Source: a virus. Taken from it: a stretch of DNA of 24,954 bases. The translations under genes and the position numbers were made by a program. The stretch spans positions 1 to 24,954 of IMG/VR virus record IMGVR_UViG_3300009151_005351. One strand, 5' to 3'. The notes under the pieces are model-generated. The model had not been told where the DNA came from and did no database searches. It saw only the letters and a program-made list of their open reading frames with translations. The first letter of the stretch is position 1; each line of letters begins with the position of its first letter. Shown here piece after piece: positions 17,203 through 22,624 of the stretch.

Positions 17203-20200
17203 ATGGCCATCACATGCGAAGACATTCGGATCACAGACCTATGTAGAGCTGATCACTTAGTTAATAGTGATTTGTTATTAGCTGCTACCAATTTCTCTAC
17301 TCAAGCAAGCACCCAAGCTGTCTCCGCTTGTGTTGTATTAAATTATATAACTGACAGATCCGCATACAGACTTGATAATCAGTGCAGTATTGTACCATCT
17401 AATCCCTTGGTTGGCCAAAGCTATAACAACACCATCACTCTTTCTAAATATTCCAATATAGCCAGTGGTTTGAGTAATCGTATCGATGCAGCTGGAGATG
17501 GTGGTGGATCTGCTATCGGTTCTGGTTGTTGTAATTACGTAGGAGATGATTTATCTGTTATTGGAGGAGGAGAACAAAATTCTGTAGATGCTTGTGCATC
17601 AGCTATTGTTGCTGGGGCTTATAACGGTTCTACCGGTATATACGACTTCATCGGTGCTGGTGTGTATAACAAAGTCACTCTTCCAAAATCTTCTATTGTT
17701 GGTGGAGAAGGTAACCAAGTTAATGCTACTAAGAGTTTTATTGGAGGAGGACAGGGCAATTTAGTAAAATCTAATTATTCTTCCATTGTAGGAGGTTATA
17801 GTGGAATAGTAGATAGTCCATACTCCACCATTGTAGGTGGAAGCAATAATATAACTTGTGGAGATCACAATTTTATAGGATCTGGTACTTGTAATCAAAT
17901 AGACGGAGAGCATTCTTCTGTGAATGGAGGCTCTTACAACATAGTTAATTCCAGTTATGCGTCAATTGTTGGAGGTAACCTAAATAGAACTAATGCAAAT
18001 CATAACTTTATAGGTGCTGGAGTAAATAACACCACTAACCAAAATTGTGCTTCTATAGTTGGTGGTGAAGATAATTTTGTAAATGGAGAAATCAGTTCTA
18101 TCTTAGGTGGATATAGTAATGTAATTAGTGCTAGTGGATCCTCTATTGCCGGTGGATGTTGTAATAATGTTTCTGGAGAGTTTACTTCTATGGGAGCTGG
18201 TGCATGTAATGTCGCTAGTGGAGATTTTGCTTCTATAGTGGGAGGCAAAACTAATTCTTTATCCGGAAATTATGCTTCAATTCTTGGTGGTGAATTAAAT
18301 AAAGTAGTTTGTGATCATTCTATCATAGCTGGAGGATATAACAATTGTGTCTCAGATTGTTTATCGTTTATAGGAGGAGGCCAAAGTAATTTTTCTAGTA
18401 ATACTCACACCGTTATAGATGGAGGATTTTGCAATACAATCAGTGGAGAGAGATCTTCTATTGTAGGAGGTTATTGCAACAACATTTCTGGCAGCAATGA
18501 TTTTATTGCTGGTGGAGGACGCAATATTGTAAAATCTAATTTTTCTTCCATAGTCGGTGGATTTAGTAGTTCTGTATTAAGTGGAGATTGTTCTTTAATT
18601 GTTGGTGGTGAATGTAATGTAATTACAGCCGGAGGTTCTTCTATTGTCGGCGGCATAAACAACCAAATTAACGGCTGCAACTCTGTTATTGGTGGAGGCT
18701 GTTGCAATTTAGTACAAACTTATCATTCTTCTATTGTCGGTGGTTATAGTGGTTCTGTATTTGGAGCTCATTCTACAGTGGTCGGTGGATGTAAAAACGT
18801 TGTTAATGGATGCAAGTCTGTGATCACTGGTGGTGCTTTAAATAACGTTCTAGGAAATGATAGTTTTATAGGTTCTGGTGAAATTAATAAAGTTGATGCA
18901 GATTATTCTTCTATTGTTGGTGGTGTTTCAAATACAGTCTCTGGCACCAAATCTGATATTGTTGGCGGAGAGTTTAATAAAGTTCAATCTAACTATTCTT
19001 CTATTGTTGGTGGATATAGTGGTTCTATATTAAGTGGTGATTATTCTTTAATTGCTGGTGGATGTTGCAATACAATCAGCGCAGACAGTTCTTTAATTGC
19101 TGGAGGAGTTTGTAATACCGTTAGTGGGTCTAAATCTAATATTCAAGGAGGACAATTTAATACAGTTAAAACCAATTATTCTTCGGTAGCTGGTGGATAT
19201 AGTGGTTCTGTATTGACTGGAGATTGTTCTTTGATTGCTGGAGGTTCTGCTAACACCATCAAAGGAAGTGGTTCTTTAATTGCTGGAGGAGTTTGTAATA
19301 CAGTTAGTGGAACCAAATCTAATATCGGTGGTGGTGAGTGTAATGCTGTTGGATCTAATTTTTCTTCTGTGGTTGGAGGCTTTAAAGATACTATAACAGC
19401 GGGAGATTATTCTTTAATCGCCGGTGGAGCTTGCAATAATATTAACGGAACAAAATCTGTTGTTGCCGGGGGAGAATGTAATATTGTTAAAAGTAATTAC
19501 TCCTCTATTGTCGGTGGTTATAGCAGTTCTGTATTGACTGGGGATTATTCTTCCATTAATGGAGGACTTTGCAACGTAGTGTCAGGAACTAGATCTCAAA
19601 TAGGTACCGGTGAATGTAATACAGTTAAAACCAACTACTCCTCTGTGGTCGGTGGTTATAGCAGTTCTATATTAACCGGAGATCATTCCACTATTGTAGG
19701 CGGATGTAGTAACGTAATCAGTGCTAGCGGTTCTTCTATCGTCGGAGGATTTAATAATTCTGTAAATTCTCTTGGTGGATTTTCTTTAATTGCAGGTGGG
19801 TGTAGTAATGTCGTTAGTGCTAGTGGATCCTTAATTGCTGGTGGTATTTCTAATAAAGTTAGTGGAGATAAATCTAATATTATTGGAGGAGAATGTAATA
19901 TTGTCAAAACTAATCACTCTTCCATAGTTGGTGGTTACAGTAGTTGTGTAGCAACTGGAGATTGTTCTGTAATTGTTGGAGGTTTTAGTAACTCAATCAG
20001 TGCTAGTGGTTCTTTAATTGCTTCAGGAGGACTTAATATAGTTAAAACTAATTATTCTTCCATTGTTGGAGGATATAGTGGCTCTGTATTGACTGGTGAT
20101 TATTCTTTAGTTGCTGGTGGATGTAGTAATGTAGTTAGTGCTAGTGCATCTTCTGTAGTAGGAGGATTTTCTAACACGGTTAAAACCAATTATTCTTCCA

Positions 20201-22611
20201 TTGTTGGAGGATATAGTGGCTCTGTATTGACTGGTGATTATTCTTCCATTGTTGGAGGTTGTAGTAATGTGATTAGTGCTAGTGCATCTTCTGTAGTAGG
20301 AGGATTTTCTAACACGGTTAAAACCAATTATTCTTCTATTGTTGGTGGATATAGCAGCTCTATACTAACCGGAGACCATTCTTCCATTGTTGGAGGTTGT
20401 AGTAATGTGATTAGTGCTAGTGGTTCTTCTATTGCTGGTGGTATTTGCAATAATATTACGGGTTATAAATCCTCTATTGTAGGCGGAGAGTGTAATATTG
20501 TCAAATCTGGATATTCCTCCATTGTTGGAGGTTATAGTAGTTCTCTTGTAGCCGGAAATTACTCTTCTATTATTGGAGGATGTTGTAATATGCTTAGTGC
20601 TACTGGTTCCACCATAGTTGGAGGTACTAACAACACTCTTAAATCTGACAATTCTTATATAGCTGGTGGCAATAATAACAATTCTACCAATTATTCAAAC
20701 ACTTTTATTTTAGGAAGCAATGTTACGGCTACTTGTTCAAATTATACTTATGTCAATAATTTATCTGCAGTTTCAGACATTACCGCAGTAATTGTAAATG
20801 GCAGAACTTTATTATCTTCTCCAAGTGCTGTTATAACTAATATAACTGCTAGTAGTGCAGTTAGAATTGGTTCTTTCATAACCGCTCCTAGTGGTTATTT
20901 TATAGATACTACTGTAGATAATGTGTTATATGGTAACATAGTTCGAGCTTCCACAGTATTTAAATCTCCAAGTGCTTCAATAGTATGTGCAGTCATTGAC
21001 GATACCATCAAGGTTTGCACTCTTTTAAGAGCAGCTAGTGCTTCTATAGGAAATGCCGCAGTAGATAATGTGTTATATGGTAACACAGTTTGTGCTTCCA
21101 CGGTATTTAAGTCTCCAAGTGCTTCTATTTATAATGCCACAGTAGACGACACTCTTAAGGTTTGTACTCTCCTTAGAGCAGCTAGTGCTTCTATAGGAAA
21201 TGCCGCAGTAGATAATGTGTTATATGGTAACACAGTTTGTGCTTCCACTGTATTTAAGTCTCCTAGTGCTTCTATCGTATGTGCTGTTATAGACGACACC
21301 CTTAAGGTTTGCACTCTTTTAAGAGCTGCTAGTGCTTCTATAGGAAATGTTACTATAGACAACACATTATACGGTAACACAGTTTGTGCTTCTACTGTAT
21401 TTAAGTCTCCAAGTGCTTCAATCACTGCCGTAACAATTACAAGTGCTCAGTTTTCAAATGTATCTATTAACAACACCTTACTAGGAAATACTATATGTGC
21501 TTCCACAGTATTTAAGTCACCCAGTGCTTCTATAGATTATATAACTGTAAATTTTGATCTTACTAGCAATAATATAACCAGCCAAAACAACTTAATAGGT
21601 AAAACAATATATTCTAGTTATATCAACAACAGTAACAGAATAAATTCACCTATAATCAACGCCACCACTCAAATATTAAGTGCTGGTACAGACATTGCGT
21701 CTTTGTTTCTTAAAGCCGGTAGTGTTGATGAAGGATTTTCTACAACTTTATACCCTTACAAAGCACCTAATTTTATCTCTTATACAGTTTCCAATAACTC
21801 AACAACAACCTTTGTTCTTCCTGGAAATCTTTTTGTAGGAACACTGGCTAATGATTATATAGTCTTCATAGACGGGATACATCAAAAACCATCCATTAAT
21901 TACACTGTAGATGGAGTATATGGGTTGATAACCACTTCCACAGTTCCTTTAAGTTCTAAAGTTAATATTTTCTCTTATGATTATAGTGGTAACTATTCTC
22001 TAAGACCTAATATACAAACATTCACCAGTAACGGAATTACCTCTTTGTTTAATCTTAGTATATTATCTTCTACTTATAATCTAGAAAATACTCGTTATTT
22101 TGTATTTGTAAATGGAATTATACAACAACCTGGCATCGATTTTGTTATTAACTCCATTGGTGGTAGATCCATTCAATTTACAACTCCCCCTCCCACAATA
22201 GGAGGTTTAAATGGAACTATAGTAGTTTATGAATATTTGTACGGATCTCTTGGAATAACTCAACCAGATTTCTTATCTTTCACCGGCAATGGTTCAACTT
22301 CAGCTTTCAATGTTAGTACTTCTTATATCAGTCCATCTGCAACCAACTATCTCATATCTCTGGGTGGTGTTGTTCAACGACCAGAAATAGATTATGTAGT
22401 AAATTCTGTTAACAATGGAACTATTCAATTTACAACCCCACCTCCATTAAATGCCAATGCTGGAGTATATTATTTTAAATTTGGTAATTATAACAGCAAT
22501 CTTAATATTGTAAATATAATCTCCAAAACCACTCCAATGACTGCTACAGGTGATTTTATATCTTTAGTAATAAATGGAAATCAAAAATATATTCGTCTCT
22601 GGGAAGGTTAA
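17203..22611 (+). CDS. Giant tail fibre/adhesin with YadA-head-like beta-roll
   Basis: An 1802-aa fibre. Residues 1-85 form a non-repetitive N-terminus that likely anchors to the tail. From about 85 to 1165 the chain is a near-continuous series of 15-16 residue coils of the form S-S-I-V-G-G-x-x-N-x-V-x-(S/T)-x-x, resembling the left-handed beta-roll of YadA-type trimeric adhesin heads and similar phage-fibre repeats. Cysteines recur at fixed coil positions (GGCCN, GGECN, GGVCN). The run ends with a capping-like segment FILGSNVTATCSNYTYVNNL. A second block (about 1238-1440) has 49-residue repeats with F-K-S-P-S-A-S-I and D-N-V-L-Y-G-N-T. The C-terminus (about 1524-1760) has three domains with (V/I)-x-(F/L)-(V/I/G)-(N/D/G)-G-(I/V)-x-Q-x-P-x-(I)-(D/N)-(F/Y), known from marine phage structural proteins. 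The ATG (AAGATGGCC) lacks a Shine-Dalgarno sequence. Function is inferred as long tail fibre and host binding. Confidence 0.82.
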   Translation: MAITCEDIRITDLCRADHLVNSDLLLAATNFSTQASTQAVSACVVLNYITDRSAYRLDNQCSIVPSNPLVGQSYNNTITLSKYSNIASGLSNRIDAAGDGGGSAIGSGCCNYVGDDLSVIGGGEQNSVDACASAIVAGAYNGSTGIYDFIGAGVYNKVTLPKSSIVGGEGNQVNATKSFIGGGQGNLVKSNYSSIVGGYSGIVDSPYSTIVGGSNNITCGDHNFIGSGTCNQIDGEHSSVNGGSYNIVNSSYASIVGGNLNRTNANHNFIGAGVNNTTNQNCASIVGGEDNFVNGEISSILGGYSNVISASGSSIAGGCCNNVSGEFTSMGAGACNVASGDFASIVGGKTNSLSGNYASILGGELNKVVCDHSIIAGGYNNCVSDCLSFIGGGQSNFSSNTHTVIDGGFCNTISGERSSIVGGYCNNISGSNDFIAGGGRNIVKSNFSSIVGGFSSSVLSGDCSLIVGGECNVITAGGSSIVGGINNQINGCNSVIGGGCCNLVQTYHSSIVGGYSGSVFGAHSTVVGGCKNVVNGCKSVITGGALNNVLGNDSFIGSGEINKVDADYSSIVGGVSNTVSGTKSDIVGGEFNKVQSNYSSIVGGYSGSILSGDYSLIAGGCCNTISADSSLIAGGVCNTVSGSKSNIQGGQFNTVKTNYSSVAGGYSGSVLTGDCSLIAGGSANTIKGSGSLIAGGVCNTVSGTKSNIGGGECNAVGSNFSSVVGGFKDTITAGDYSLIAGGACNNINGTKSVVAGGECNIVKSNYSSIVGGYSSSVLTGDYSSINGGLCNVVSGTRSQIGTGECNTVKTNYSSVVGGYSSSILTGDHSTIVGGCSNVISASGSSIVGGFNNSVNSLGGFSLIAGGCSNVVSASGSLIAGGISNKVSGDKSNIIGGECNIVKTNHSSIVGGYSSCVATGDCSVIVGGFSNSISASGSLIASGGLNIVKTNYSSIVGGYSGSVLTGDYSLVAGGCSNVVSASASSVVGGFSNTVKTNYSSIVGGYSGSVLTGDYSSIVGGCSNVISASASSVVGGFSNTVKTNYSSIVGGYSSSILTGDHSSIVGGCSNVISASGSSIAGGICNNITGYKSSIVGGECNIVKSGYSSIVGGYSSSLVAGNYSSIIGGCCNMLSATGSTIVGGTNNTLKSDNSYIAGGNNNNSTNYSNTFILGSNVTATCSNYTYVNNLSAVSDITAVIVNGRTLLSSPSAVITNITASSAVRIGSFITAPSGYFIDTTVDNVLYGNIVRASTVFKSPSASIVCAVIDDTIKVCTLLRAASASIGNAAVDNVLYGNTVCASTVFKSPSASIYNATVDDTLKVCTLLRAASASIGNAAVDNVLYGNTVCASTVFKSPSASIVCAVIDDTLKVCTLLRAASASIGNVTIDNTLYGNTVCASTVFKSPSASITAVTITSAQFSNVSINNTLLGNTICASTVFKSPSASIDYITVNFDLTSNNITSQNNLIGKTIYSSYINNSNRINSPIINATTQILSAGTDIASLFLKAGSVDEGFSTTLYPYKAPNFISYTVSNNSTTTFVLPGNLFVGTLANDYIVFIDGIHQKPSINYTVDGVYGLITTSTVPLSSKVNIFSYDYSGNYSLRPNIQTFTSNGITSLFNLSILSSTYNLENTRYFVFVNGIIQQPGIDFVINSIGGRSIQFTTPPPTIGGLNGTIVVYEYLYGSLGITQPDFLSFTGNGSTSAFNVSTSYISPSATNYLISLGGVVQRPEIDYVVNSVNNGTIQFTTPPPLNANAGVYYFKFGNYNSNLNIVNIISKTTPMTATGDFISLVINGNQKYIRLWEG
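17461..20700 (+). repeat. Beta-roll coding region, about 45-48 bp coils
   Basis: The DNA encodes dozens of consecutive coils of about 15-16 residues, each with a core like TCTATTGTTGGTGG (S-I-V-G-G). Coils are grouped into higher-order units of three (about 46 residues): one containing K-T-N-Y-S-S-I-V-G-G-Y-S, one containing L-T-G-D-Y-S, and one containing S-A-S-G-S-S. Similarity is mostly at protein level in the first half and becomes strong at DNA level toward 19000-20500, suggesting that the distal half expanded more recently. No stop or frameshift interrupts the array. Confidence 0.85.
20050..20336 (+). repeat. Near-identical 138-bp tandem units
   Basis: Two offset exact matches show a fresh tandem duplication with a 138-bp period (46 codons). 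Bases 20050-20107 equal 20188-20245 (58 of 58), and 20135-20198 equal 20273-20336 (64 of 64). Third positions are identical across the copies, which cannot be explained by protein constraint alone, so the copies are recent or homogenised by recombination. The unit equals three beta-roll coils, so gain or loss keeps both frame and fold. Confidence 0.9.
20914..21465 (+). repeat. 147-bp direct repeats in the fibre neck
   Basis: Copies start at 20914, 21061, 21208 and 21355 (spacing exactly 147 bp, 49 codons); the last unit is shortened to 111 bp. Bases 21028-21101 match 21175-21248 without a mismatch (74 bases). Each unit encodes D-N-x-L-Y-G-N-T, then S-T-V-F-K-S-P-S-A-S-I, then D-D-T-(I/L)-K-V-C-T-L-L-R-A-A-S-A-S-I. 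It lies between the beta-roll and the C-terminal domains and probably forms a stalk. Confidence 0.9.
21766..22485 (+). repeat. Three C-terminal beta-domain repeats of the giant fibre
   Basis: Three domains of about 70 residues each begin with a F-T-x-N-G-x-T-S-x-F-like strand and carry VFIDGIHQKPSINYTV (about 21856-21911), VFVNGIIQQPGIDFVI (about 22102-22149) and ISLGGVVQRPEIDYVV (about 22351-22400). Two of them then have I-Q-F-T-T-P-P-P. They are diverged at DNA level, unlike the 138- and 147-bp repeats, so this is an older duplication. Similar N-G-x-x-Q-x-P-x-x-D-Y modules are frequent in marine phage virion proteins, where they probably decorate the fibre. Confidence 0.75.
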
Positions 22612-22624
22612 CAAAATTTAAATT

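Noticed and set aside
18000-21425. Several minus-strand open frames rich in Pro, Leu and Ile across the fibre repeats
   Set aside because: They are reverse-strand shadows of the repeated Ser-Ile-Val-Gly-Gly and Ala-Ser codons. Their sequences repeat with the same period as the plus-strand gene and have no domain features.
17461-21465. CRISPR-like appearance of regularly spaced repeats
   Set aside because: The repeats are in frame, protein-coding, adjacent without unique spacers, and belong to one long fibre gene.
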